From Chenggangzhangella methanolivorans (GTDB taxonomy: Bacteria; Pseudomonadota; Alphaproteobacteria; Rhizobiales; Methylopilaceae), in contig NZ_CP081869.1 in NCBI RefSeq assembly GCF_019797865.1, positions 5,346,501 through 5,410,500 on the forward strand: DNA of 64,000 bases, given 5' to 3'. The stretch's first letter is position 1, and each line of letters starts with the position of its first letter. Positions 36,954-46,232 of this stretch are shown here, in pieces. The translations under genes and the position numbers were made by a program. The notes below the pieces were generated by a model. That model had not been told where the DNA came from, did no database searches, and was given only the letters and a program-made list of their open reading frames with translations.

Positions 36954-37008
36954 TTTTCGCCGCATCCCCGCTTGAGGACGATCCCTGCTCGGCCTGCGGC
37001 CGTCCGGG

Positions 37009-38487
37009 ATGACGCGAATGTCCCCCACCCCCGCGATCATGTTCCAGGGCACCGGCTCGAACGTCGGCAAGTCGCTGATCGTCGCCGGGCTGTGCAGGCT
37101 GTTCGCGCGCCGTGGCCTGAAGGTCGCGCCGTTCAAGCCGCAGAACATGTCGAACAACGCGGCCGTGACCCTGGACGGCGGAGAGATCGGCCGCGCCCAG
37201 GCGTTGCAGGCGCGCGCGGCTTTCCGCGAACCGGTCGTCGACATGAACCCGGTGCTCCTGAAGCCAGAGAGCGAAACCGGCAGCCAGGTCGTCGTGCAGG
37301 GCCGGCGCGTCGGCAGCTATCGTGGAGCGGCCTATTCCGGGCTGAAGCCAAGCCTGATGGCGCCTGTCATCGAGAGCTTCGAGCGGCTGGCGGCCGACGC
37401 CGATCTCGTTCTGGTCGAGGGCGCGGGGAGCGCCGCGGAGGTCAATCTCCGCCAGAACGACATCGCCAACATGGGATTCGCACAGTCGGCTAATGTTCCG
37501 GTCGTCCTCATCGGCGACATCGACCGGGGCGGCGTCATCGCCTCTCTCGTCGGAACCTCGGCGTTGCTGCCGCCGGACGATCGCGCTCTGATTCGAGGCT
37601 TTCTGATCAACCGCTTCCGCGGCGATCCCGCGATGTTCGCCGGCGGGCTTACAACGATTGCGGAGCGAACCGGATGGCCCTCGCTTGGCGTCGCGCCGTG
37701 GTTTCCGGAAGCCGGCAAACTTCCAGCGGAAGATTCCGTCAATCTCGTGGGGCGCGCTCGGCCGGCGCGCGGCGAGATCCGGATCGTCACGCCTGTCCTG
37801 CCCCGCATCTCGAACTTCGACGACCTTGATCCGCTGCGGCTGGAGATCGGCGTCTCGCTGGAGCTCGTCGAAGGCGGAGCGCCGCTGCCGGTCGACGCGG
37901 ATCTCGTGCTGTTGCCGGGGTCGAAAGCCACGATCGACGACCTCGATGCGCTCAGGCGCTTCGGCTGGGACCACGACATCCATGCGCATGTCCGTCGCGG
38001 CGGCCGGGTTCTGGGCCTCTGCGGCGGATACCAGATGCTCGGCCGCACGATCGCGGACCCGGACGGCGTCGAGGGCCCTCCCCGTTCGGTCGAGGGCCTC
38101 GGACTCCTCGAGGTCGACACCGTGCTGGGCGGCGAAAAGCGTCTTGCCCGCGTGACCGGCCGCCATATGCCGAGCGGAGAAGCGGTCGAGGCCTACGAGA
38201 TCCACATGGGGCGCACCGCGGGTCCGGACACGGCCCGCGCGCCGTTCGAGGTCGAGGGCCGGCCCGAAGGCGCGGCGTCTCCGAACGGGCTCGTCGCCGG
38301 CGCCTACCTTCACGGCGTCTTCGCGGCCGACGGGTTCCGCCGCGCCTATCTCAAGGCGCTCGGCCTACCCGGCTCCGCGCTCGCCTATGAGGCGACCATC
38401 GAGGCGACGCTCGACGCGCTCGCGGCGCATCTCGAAACGCATCTCGACGTCGACGCGATCCTCGCGATCGCGCGCAGTCGCGGCTAG
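37009..38487 (+). CDS. cobQ: Cobyric acid synthase
   Basis: Glutamine-dependent amidation of four side chains of adenosylcobyrinic acid a,c-diamide. The 492-aa product has the ATP-binding GTGSNVGKSLIVAGLCRLF, KPQNMSNNAAV, the nucleophile of the glutaminase domain in LGLCGGYQMLG, and the YEIHMG histidine segment. ATG 37018 is an alternative start 9 bp downstream. The stop overlaps that of cobD in a tail-to-tail arrangement. Confidence 0.96.
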   Translation: MTRMSPTPAIMFQGTGSNVGKSLIVAGLCRLFARRGLKVAPFKPQNMSNNAAVTLDGGEIGRAQALQARAAFREPVVDMNPVLLKPESETGSQVVVQGRRVGSYRGAAYSGLKPSLMAPVIESFERLAADADLVLVEGAGSAAEVNLRQNDIANMGFAQSANVPVVLIGDIDRGGVIASLVGTSALLPPDDRALIRGFLINRFRGDPAMFAGGLTTIAERTGWPSLGVAPWFPEAGKLPAEDSVNLVGRARPARGEIRIVTPVLPRISNFDDLDPLRLEIGVSLELVEGGAPLPVDADLVLLPGSKATIDDLDALRRFGWDHDIHAHVRRGGRVLGLCGGYQMLGRTIADPDGVEGPPRSVEGLGLLEVDTVLGGEKRLARVTGRHMPSGEAVEAYEIHMGRTAGPDTARAPFEVEGRPEGAASPNGLVAGAYLHGVFAADGFRRAYLKALGLPGSALAYEATIEATLDALAAHLETHLDVDAILAIARSRG

Positions 38488-39466
38488 CCCATAAGCGTCG
38501 CGACCCCGAACACGGCGAGAACCGCCCCGGCATGCGCGGCGCAGGCCGACCGGAACAGTCTCAGCGCCGCGCCGATGTCTTCGGGGCGCGCGTCCTGCCT
38601 GCCCCGACGGTTCATCCACGGATCGTCGACGGCCACGCCCGAATAGATCCGCGGGCCGCCGAGCGCGAGACCGAGCGCTCCGCCGAAGGCTGACTCCGGC
38701 CAGCCCGCGTTGGGCGAAGCGTGGCGGCCGGCGTCCTCGCGCATCGCTCGAAAGGCGGCGCCGGCGGAACGCCCCGTCAGGGCCGCTGCGATCGCCACGA
38801 TCGCGCCCGACAGCCTCGAAGCCGGCAGGTTGACCAAGTCGTCGAGCCGCGCCGCCGCCCAGCCGAAGGCGCGGTGGCGCTCGGTCTTGTGCCCGATCAT
38901 GCTGTCAGCGGTGTTGATCGCCTTGTAGGCGAACAGTCCGGGCAGCCCGAAGAGCACGAGCCAGAAGACCGGCGCGACGACGGCGTCCGAAAAATTCTCC
39001 GCCGCCGACTCGATCGCGGCGCGCGACACGCCCGCCTCGTCGAGCTTCGAGGGATCGCGACCGACGATCATCGAGACCGCGTGCCGCGCCGCGCCGATGC
39101 CCCCCGCAGCAAAGGCGTCGCGGACGGCGCGGACATGCAGATAGAGGCTCTTCTGCGCCACCAGCATCGAGGCGAGAACGCCCTCGAGCAGGTAGCCGTA
39201 CGGCAGACCGCCAAGCGGCAAGGACAAGGCGAAGCCGACCGGCCGAGCACGAGCGCGAACACGGCGGCGACGCCCCGCCTGCGCCGCACCGCCTCGTCGA
39301 GCTCCAGCCGGTTGAGGCGGCGGTCGAGCAACGCGACGCCCGCCCCCATCACCGCCACCGGATGCGCGACGCGCCTCCAGAGCCGGTCCGGGTCGCCGAT
39401 CACGGCGTCGAGGGCGAGCGCGACAAGCGCGATCGCCGCGGTGTGCGCGATGTCCAAGGCGTCCAA
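38484..39466 (-). CDS. cobD: Adenosylcobinamide-phosphate synthase CobD (frame broken once)
   Basis: Membrane protein that attaches the aminopropanol arm (as its phosphate) to adenosylcobyric acid; CbiB family. The N-terminal part, from TTG 39466, reads DALDIAHTAAIALVALALDA and DPDRLWRRVAHPVAVMG; the rest, in another frame, has SDAVVAPVFWLVLFGLPGLF and YKAINTADSMIGHK, which are family hallmarks. One base is missing near 39240 (GGCCGGTCGG). About 327 aa when restored. It follows cobC on the same strand. Confidence 0.92.
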
Positions 39467-39481
39467 ATCCGGCTTTGCTCG

Positions 39482-40477
39482 TCAGGCCGCCGTCTTTAGC
39501 GGTCTCGAGCGCGCGGTCGAGCCGCGCGAAGGCGTCCGGCCCGCCGGGCAGTCCGAAGCGCAGATGGTCGGGCCGCTCTTCGAAGGCGCGCGTCCACACC
39601 CCGTCGCGCGCCAGACTGCGGTGGATCTCGGACGCGCGCGGATGTCGAACCATGCGGAACAGATCGCAGCCCCGCACCTGACTGAAGCCCGCGCTCTGCA
39701 GCAGGCTCTCGAGCCGGAGCGCGTCGACAGCGAGCTGGAGGCGCATCTCGGCCGCCCAGGCGTCGTCGGCAAGCGCGGCCCTGCCGGCATGGAGCGCAGG
39801 GCCGGAGACCGGCCACGGCCCGAGTTCGGCGGCAAGCTCCGAGATCATCTCTTCGTCGCCCGCCGCGAAGCCAAGGCGAAGGCCGGCGAGCCCATAGAAC
39901 TTCCCGAACGACCGCAGCACCACCACGCCCTTGGACGCCACCTTGGAGCCGAGCGCTGTCTCCTGGCTCACATCCGCGAAGGACTCGTCGACCACCAACA
40001 GGCCGCCGCGGCGCGCGAGCTGGGTCGCAAGACCGGCCAATACGTCCGGCTCGAAGGTGCGGCCCGTGGGATTGTCGGGGTTCACGACGACGACGACGTC
40101 GGCCTCGCTCGCATGCGTCAGCGACCAGGCCTCTTTCACCTTGTGGCCGGCCCGCGCCCAGGAATAGGCGTGCTCGGCATAGGTGCGCCCGACGACGAGC
40201 ACTGGCCCGCGCGTGCGCAGGTACGGCAGCAGCTGGATCATCGCCTGCGCGCCGGGCCCGGCGACGACGGGCGTATCCGGGCGCCAGCCATAGGCGCGCC
40301 GGGCCACGGACAGGAGTTCCTTGAGGTCTTCGGGTCGGGAAGCCTGGTCAGCGCCTCGGGCGGAAAGGGCCTGAGCGGATAGGGATGGGGATTGACGCCG
40401 GTCGACAGATCAAGCCAACCCTGCCGCGGCTGGCCGAAAGCGGCCTCCGCCGCAGCGAGATCGCCGCCATGCCTCAT
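39482..40477 (-). CDS. cobC: Threonine-phosphate decarboxylase CobC (frame broken near both ends)
   Basis: PLP-dependent enzyme (aminotransferase fold) that makes (R)-1-amino-2-propanol phosphate for the nucleotide loop. N-terminal MRHGGDLAAAEAAFG and LDLSTGVNPHPYPL, then NPDNPTGR, LLVVDESFAD, and the PLP-lysine segment LRSFGKFYGLAGLRLGF. One base is lost near 40332 (LPDPEDLKEL) and probably two near 39500, after which a TGA at 39482 ends the gene (..ALKTAA). Without that repair the frame reads into cobD. Confidence 0.9.
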
Positions 40478-40599
40478 GAACGCTCCTGCCTGTCCCCACG
40501 CCAAAAAATTGAGCAGATTTGCGGCCGCGTCAACGCTGCTGAGGTCTTGCGGCCCGCGGCGAAGACGCCACTGCCGGGCCGCGCGGGGAGCGATCGGGC

Positions 40600-41046
40600 G
40601 TGAGCGCGGCTTCCGCCAGCCGCGGTATCACGGTGGTCGCCGTCTGCCGGACCTGCAAACCGGAGGGCGACGTCGCTGCGGAGCCGCCCGGAGCGCGGCT
40701 CGGACGCGCGACGGTCGCGGCGGTCGAGCGGCTTGCAGGTCCCGACAGCGTCGTCGAGGTCCGGGCGATCGCATGCCTGTCGGCCTGCGGGCGCTCCTGC
40801 GCCGCCTCGGTGGCGGCCCCCGGCAAATTCTCCTACGTGGTCGGCGGCCTCGTTCCCGAAGACGCGGAGGATCTCGCCCGCTTCGCCCTCGCTCATGCGG
40901 ACGCGCCGGACGGAATTCCGCCCTGGCGGACGCGGCCCGAAAAGATCCGCAAGAACACGGTCGCGCGGGTGCCGCCGCCCGGCGCCGAGCATGCACTCGT
41001 CGAAGACATCTCAGTCGCAGTCGAGGACGTGCAGGAAGGATCCTGA
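40600..41046 (+). CDS. DUF1636 cysteine-motif protein of the cobalamin cluster
   Basis: A 148-aa DUF1636-type protein with VCRTCKPEG at the N-terminus and ACLSACGRSC in the middle, a thioredoxin-like ferredoxin pattern suggesting an iron-sulfur cluster or metal site. The family is typically found with cobW/cobN genes. Its role is unproven; redox or metal handling for corrinoid synthesis is a reasonable inference. GTG 40600 is the start. The 3' end overlaps the end of cobB by 36 bp, convergently. Confidence 0.82.
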   Translation: MSAASASRGITVVAVCRTCKPEGDVAAEPPGARLGRATVAAVERLAGPDSVVEVRAIACLSACGRSCAASVAAPGKFSYVVGGLVPEDAEDLARFALAHADAPDGIPPWRTRPEKIRKNTVARVPPPGAEHALVEDISVAVEDVQEGS

Positions 41047-42313
41047 GACGTTTGCGCGGCGCAGGCCCGCGCGGCCGCCGTCCTGTAGCCTGAAGAGCGG
41101 CTCCTCGCCTCTTCGCGCAGGATGGTGGCGTAGTGGAACTCGTGGGCCCGCACGTCCGTCCCGGATGGGCCGAGCGGGCCGCCGGCGGCGAGGCGGGCGC
41201 GACGATAGCCGAGATGAAGATGCCGGCTGGAGAAGGACGTTTCGAGCGCAAGCAGGCCGAGGCCCTCGTGGCGGACGCCGTCGGCGTCGATGATGGCCTC
41301 GCCGAGCGTCATGTAGCCGCCGCACTCGCCATAGATCGCGACGCCGTTCGCGGCCGCGGCGCGCATGCCGTCCCTGAAGCGGCCGCCGCCGCGAGCCGCC
41401 CGGCATGCAGCTCCGGGTAGCCGCCCGGCAGGAACACGGCGTCGGCTCCGACCGGCGGCGCTTCGTCGTCGAGCGGCGAGAACGGCATGATCTCGGCGCC
41501 AGCCCGCCGCCAGCCGTCCAGAAGATGCGGATAGGCGAAGCGGAACGCGACGTCGCAGGCGAGCGCGATCCTGCTCCCGAGCGGTCGAGCGGGCGGCCCC
41601 GGCGCCGCGGCCGGCGGAGCCGCGAGCGGCCGGGCGGCGTCCCGAAGCGCCGGAAGGTCGACATGGTCGGCGACGAGACCCGCGGCCGCGTCCAGGATCG
41701 AGGCGAGACCCTCGATCTCCTCCGCCTGCACGAGACCGAGGTGCCGCGAGGGCGTCGCGAGGCCCGCAGTCCGCGGCACGGCGCCGAACACTCTGAAACC
41801 CGCGGCCGCGCAGCCGTCCTGCGACAGAGCCGCGTGCCGGGCGCTCGCAACCCGGTTGAGAATGACGCCGGCGATCTCGACATCCGGATCGAAGGCCCGG
41901 AACCCGGCCGCCACCGCGCCGGCGGACTGCGCCATGCCGCCGACGTCGATCACGAGCACGACCGGCAGGCCGAGCGTCTTCGCGACCTCGGCCGCGCCCC
42001 CATAGCCGTCGACGCCGCGTTCCGCGGCGCGGTCGAAGAGGCCCATGACCCCCTCGACGACCATGACGTCAGCGCCCTGCCCCGCTTCATGCGCAAGGCT
42101 GAGCAGCCGGTCCCGCCGCATAGACCAGCCGTCGAGGTTCGGAGACGGGCGGCCTGTCGCCGCCTCGTGGAAGCGAGGGTCGATGTAATCCGGACCGATC
42201 TTGGCGGAAGCGACGGCGAGGCCGGCCCGCCGGAAGGCGCCAAGCAGGCCAAGGGTCAGGATCGTCTTGCCGGAGCCGCTCGACGGCGCGGCGACCACGA
42301 AGCTCGGCGTCAC
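41011..42313 (-). CDS. cobB: Hydrogenobyrinic acid a,c-diamide synthase CobB (frame broken twice)
   Basis: Glutamine-dependent amidation of the a and c side chains, just before cobalt insertion. N-terminal VVAAPSSGSGKTILTLGLLG (ATP site), IGPDYIDPRFHE, VEGVMGLFDRA; the glutaminase half has FLPGGYPELHAG, the cysteine in YGECGGYMTLGEA, and EFHYATIL. One base is lost near 41377 (TTT run read as TT) and one near 41107. GTG 42313 overlaps the cobA stop (GTGA), so cobA-cobB are coupled. Confidence 0.93.
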
Positions 42314-43185
42314 CGTACGGCGTCCGCGATCGCCGCGTCCGCATGCGCGGCCGCCATGCCGAGCACCGGCGCGAGCGCCACCACGCCGCCCACCACCACG
42401 ATCGCCGGCGGCTCGACGCCTGCGACATCCTCGCCCGCCGCAAGGCGAGCAAGCGTCGTGAGAACGACCTGCTGGCGCGGCGTCGTGGCGTTGGCCACCA
42501 CCGCGACAGGCTCGGCTTCCGGGCGCCCCGCCTCCAGCAGTTTTCGGGCGATCACGCGCATTAGCCGGAAGCCCATATAGACGACGAGAACGGGCGCCCC
42601 GGCCGACAGCGCGGTCCAGTCCAGCCGCTCCGACAGCGCGCCCTTCGCGTCGTGCGCGGTCAAAAAAGTCACTGACTGATTGACGTCGCGATGGGTGACC
42701 GGGATGCCGGCGGCCGCGAGGCCTCCGACGCCCGCCGTCACGCCCGGAGAGGCGCGGAAGCGCGTCCCGGCCGCCACCAGCCCCTGCGCCTCCTCGGCGC
42801 CGCGGCCGAACACGTAAGGGTCGCCGCCTTTCAGCCGCACGACTCGCTTGCCAGCGCGCGCGGACGAGATCAGAAGGGCGGTGATCTCGGACTGCTTCGG
42901 CGACGGGCAGCCGGCCCTCTTTCCGACGAACACCCGTTCGCAATCGTCCCGCGCGAGCCTCAAAACCTCCTCATTCACGAGCGCATCGAAGTAGACCGCG
43001 TCGGCCTGGGCGAGCGCCCACGCCGCCTGCAGCGTGACGAGGCCGGGATCGCCCGGACCGGCCCCCACGAGCCAGACGGTTCCGGGAAGAAACGGCGGCA
43101 TTGCGCGCGCCAGCGCCGGCGGCAACACGAGCGGCGTCGAAGGACATTCGGCATGCGGCAGCATCGGCGACATGCGGCGGACCAT
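42310..43185 (-). CDS. cobA: Uroporphyrinogen-III C-methyltransferase (SUMT)
   Basis: Makes precorrin-2, the entry step of corrinoid synthesis. The product shows VWLVGAGPGDPGLVTLQAA, the DALV segment, VRLKGGDPYVFGRGAEE and the HRDVNQSVTFLTAHDAKG region, all typical of SUMT. ATG 43185 has the best ribosome-binding site (GAGAGGGG) but leaves a 28-residue leader; ATG 43101 would give a tight family start. From 43185 the length is 291 aa. Its 5' end touches that of the divergent cobK gene. Confidence 0.93.
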   Translation of the reverse strand: MVRRMSPMLPHAECPSTPLVLPPALARAMPPFLPGTVWLVGAGPGDPGLVTLQAAWALAQADAVYFDALVNEEVLRLARDDCERVFVGKRAGCPSPKQSEITALLISSARAGKRVVRLKGGDPYVFGRGAEEAQGLVAAGTRFRASPGVTAGVGGLAAAGIPVTHRDVNQSVTFLTAHDAKGALSERLDWTALSAGAPVLVVYMGFRLMRVIARKLLEAGRPEAEPVAVVANATTPRQQVVLTTLARLAAGEDVAGVEPPAIVVVGGVVALAPVLGMAAAHADAAIADAVR

Positions 43186-43987
43186 GACCCCTCTCGCGGC
43201 GCCGCACAATCCCACGTTCGAGGGGGAAGCCGCTCCGCGGGTTCTCATTCTCGGCGGCTCGTCGGACGGCTTCGAGGCCGCCGAGCGGTTCACCGCGAGC
43301 GGCTACGAGGTGGTGACGTCCTTCGCCGGCCGCACCGAGACGCGGCGTACGCCCGCAGGCCTCTGGCGGGTCGGCGGCTTCGGCGGCGTCACCGGCCTCA
43401 GCGCCTATCTCGCGGTCGAGGACTTCGCCCTGGTGGTGGACGCCACGCATCCCTTCGCGGCGCGGATCAAGGACAACGCCGCCAAGGCCTGTCACGCGGT
43501 CGGCGCGCGCCTCGTCCATGTCGTCCGCCCCGCGTGGCGGCCGCGCGAAGGCGACGACTGGCGTTTCGCGTCGGACGTCGAAGCCGCGGCGCAGCTGACC
43601 CCGCGCACGGACGGCCCCTGCTTCCTCACCGTTGGGCGCATGAAGATCGCGCCGTTCGCGAAACGCCGCGACCTGCGCTTCGTCATCCGGACCGTCGAGC
43701 CTCCGGAGCCGCCCTTCGACCATCCGAACGCGATCGTGGTCAACGACCGCGGCCCGTTCTCGCTCGCCAACGAGCACGCGCTGTTCGAGGAGCACGGCTT
43801 CGGCGTGCTGGTGACGGCGAACAGCGGCGGCAAGGGCGCGGTCGCCAAGCTCGACGCGGCGCGGGAACGCGGCGTGCCCGTGGTGCTCGTCGATCGCCCG
43901 CCGCCGCCCGCCGGCCTCGTGGTCGAGACCGTGGAGGAGGCGCTCGAGCAGGCCAAGGCGCTGATCGGAGATCCGGGCGTCGCCTGA
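43184..43987 (+). CDS. cobK: Precorrin-6A reductase
   Basis: NADPH-dependent reduction of precorrin-6A to precorrin-6B. The 267-aa product begins with the nucleotide-binding strand RVLILGGSSDGFEAAERF, followed by VVDATHPFAARIKDNAAKAC and, near the end, VTANSGGKGAVAKLDAARE, which are the conserved CobK segments. ATG 43184 is chosen; it practically coincides with the start of divergent cobA. cobL follows. Confidence 0.94.
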   Translation: MTPLAAPHNPTFEGEAAPRVLILGGSSDGFEAAERFTASGYEVVTSFAGRTETRRTPAGLWRVGGFGGVTGLSAYLAVEDFALVVDATHPFAARIKDNAAKACHAVGARLVHVVRPAWRPREGDDWRFASDVEAAAQLTPRTDGPCFLTVGRMKIAPFAKRRDLRFVIRTVEPPEPPFDHPNAIVVNDRGPFSLANEHALFEEHGFGVLVTANSGGKGAVAKLDAARERGVPVVLVDRPPPPAGLVVETVEEALEQAKALIGDPGVA

Positions 43988-44000
43988 TCCGGAAGCCGTC

Positions 44001-45307
44001 TTGCTCTTGGCCGTGCGCCCGCCGATAAGCGAAGTTCGACTACAGACGCTTCCGGATCTTCCGCGTGCCCGCACAAGCCTCCGCCCCCTGCCCGACCCGC
44101 GCTGGCTGACCGTCGTCGGGATCGGCGAGGATGGTTTCGGCGGGCTTGGCGAGGACGCGCGCGCAGCCTTGGAACGGGCCGAGGCCCTCGTGGGCGGCGC
44201 GCGGCATCTTTCGCTCGTGCCGGCGGACGCCGCGCCCCACGCCGAGCGCCACGCCTGGCCCTCTCCCATGCTGCCCTTCGTCGAGACGATCGCGGAATGG
44301 CGTGGTCGTCGCGTCGTCGTGCTGGCGAGCGGCGATCCCCTGCTCTACGGCGTCGCCGCGACCCTGCTCGCCCGGATCGCGCGCGAAGAGGTCGCGGTTC
44401 TTCCGACGGTCTCCTCGTTTCAGCTCGCCTGCGCCGCGATGCTGTGGCCGGTTCAGGAGACCCGGCTGGTCTCCGCTTGCGGACGGCCGCTCGAAGCGCT
44501 TGCGCTCGAACTGTTCGACGGCGCGCGCGTCGTCCTGCTCTCGGCCGGCGGAGGCACGCCGGCCGAGGCCGCACGGCTTCTCGTTTCGCTCGGGTTCGGA
44601 CGCAGCCGCATGACGGTGCTGGAGCGCCTCGGCGCGCCGGCCCAGCGCGCGCTGTCCTGCGCGGCCGCCGAGATGGACGATCATCGCTTCGACGCGCTCA
44701 ACGTCGTGGCGATCGAGATCGTGGCGGGGCCCGGCGCATCCCGTCTTCCCCGCATTCCGGGCCTGCCGGACGACGCGTTCGAGAACGACGGCCAGATCAC
44801 GCGCCGCGAGATCCGGGCCGTCACGCTCGCGCGCCTTGCGCCCGCCCCGGCGCCCTGCTCTGGGACGTCGGAGCGGGCTCCGGTTCGATCGGGATCGAAT
44901 GGCTGCGCGCCGAGCCGGACGCTCATGCGATCGCGCTCGAGCCGCGCGCCGACCGCGCGGAACGGGCGCGACGGAACGCGCGGCGGCTCGGCGTTCCGGC
45001 GCTCGACGTGCGCGAGCAAGCGGCGCCTGAGGGACTGGCGGGCCTGCCGCGCCCCGACGCGATCTTCCTTGGCGGCGGCGCCACGGGCGAGCGCGTCGTC
45101 GAGATCTGCTGGGCTGCGCTCAAGCCCGGCGGACGCCTCGTCGCCAACGCCGTGACGCTCGAGACCGAGGCGAGGCTGACGGCCGCCCGCGCGGCCTATG
45201 GCGGCGATCTCGTGCGCCTCCAGGCGACCTACGCGGACGCGGTCGGCCGGATGACCGGTTGGCGCCCTGCGATGCCCGTCACGCAATACGCCGTCGTGAA
45301 GCCGTGA
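44001..45307 (+). CDS. cobL: Precorrin-6B C5,15-methyltransferase (decarboxylating) CobL (frame broken once)
   Basis: Bifunctional methyltransferase: N-terminal CbiE domain (LTVVGIGEDGFGGLGEDA, VLASGDPLLYGVA) and C-terminal CbiT domain (LLWDVGAGSGSIGIEWLRA, IFLGGGATGERV). The domains are in different frames; a C run at about 44841-44843 needs one more C. The start is uncertain: TTG 44001 gives a 30-residue leader before the CbiE domain. The stop overlaps cobM (GTGA). Confidence 0.92.
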
Positions 45308-46064
45308 CGGTCTATTTCATCGGCGCAGGGCCGGGCGATCCCGACCTGATCACGGTCCGCGGGCGCGACCTTATCGCCCGATGCCCCGTCTGTCTCTACG
45401 CAGGCTCCCTCGTGCCCGCAGCCGTCGTGGCGCATGCGCCGAAGGACGCGCGCGTCGTCGACACGGCGGCGCTGTCGCTCGACGACATCGTGGCGGAGTT
45501 CGAGGCGGCGGACGCCGGCGGACTCGACGTCGCGCGCGTGCATTCCGGCGATCCGTCGATCTACGGCGCGACGGCCGAACAGTTCGCCGCGTTGAAGGCG
45601 CGCGGCATTCCGTACGAGATCGTGCCCGGCGTGCCGGCCTTCGCGGCGGCGGCGCGCGGCTCGGCGTCGAGCTCACGGTTCCGGAGATCGCCCAGACGAT
45701 CACGCTCAGCCGCTTGTCCGGCCGCGCCTCCAGAATGCCCGAGGCGGAAACGCTTCAGGCGGTGGCGGCGGCGCGCGGCACGCTCGTGCTCCACCTCGCC
45801 GCAAAGCAGCTCGCACGCATCGCCGATGAGCTTGCGCCGCTTTACGGCGCCGACTGTCCCGTCGCGCTCGTCGCCCGCGCGACATGGCCCGACGAGGCGA
45901 TCGTGCGGGGAACGCTCGCCGACATCGTCGAGAAGGCCGCGCCGTTGGGGATCGAGCGCACGGCGCTCGTCATCGTCGGCCGCGCGCTCGACGGCCTCGG
46001 CGAGACGTCGAGCGCGCTTTATGCGCCGGAACATGTCCGGCGGCTGAAGCCTGCGGCCAAATAA
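45304..46064 (+). CDS. cobM: Precorrin-4 C11-methyltransferase CobM (frame broken once)
   Basis: SAM-dependent methylation at C11 of precorrin-4. N-terminal VYFIGAGPGDPDLITVRGRD, VARVHSGDPSIYGATAEQ and EIVPGVPAFAAAA, then in another frame LGVELTVPEIAQTITLSR and TALVIVGRAL. One base is missing in the GCG repeat at about 45650-45657. GTG 45304 starts the gene inside the cobL stop. Palindromic repeat copy 5 follows. Confidence 0.93.
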
Positions 46065-46080
46065 GGACAGGCCGAGAGGA

Positions 46081-46193
46081 ACTGCGTGCTTCGAGACGGC
46101 CCTGCAGGCCTCCTCAGCATGAACGATGGCGGCGATCCAAAGACGGTCCTCATGCTGAGGAGCCGACCCTTGTCGGCGTCTCGAAGCACGCAG
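46081..46193. repeat. Dispersed palindromic repeat, copy 5
   Basis: Outer arms CTGCGTGCTTCGAGACG (46082-46098) and complement (to 46193), inner arms CTCCTCAGCATGA and TCATGCTGAGGAG. It lies between the convergent cobM and oxidoreductase genes and may also act as a transcription end. Confidence 0.9.
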
Positions 46194-46232
46194 TCCACCG
46201 CTACAGCAGCGCCGATAGGCGGACCTAAAAGA

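Noticed and set aside
38484..40307. A single 607-codon open frame that would be a CobC-CobD fusion protein
   Set aside because: The stretch between the two parts is low-complexity Arg/Gly sequence from the wrong frame. A TTG start and proper CobD N-terminus exist in another frame, and a CobC stop appears at 39482 if two lost bases are restored.
40478..40599. A second cobalamin riboswitch in front of the DUF1636 gene
   Set aside because: The B12 box and the GCTGCCCCCGCAACTG core are absent from the 122-bp spacer.
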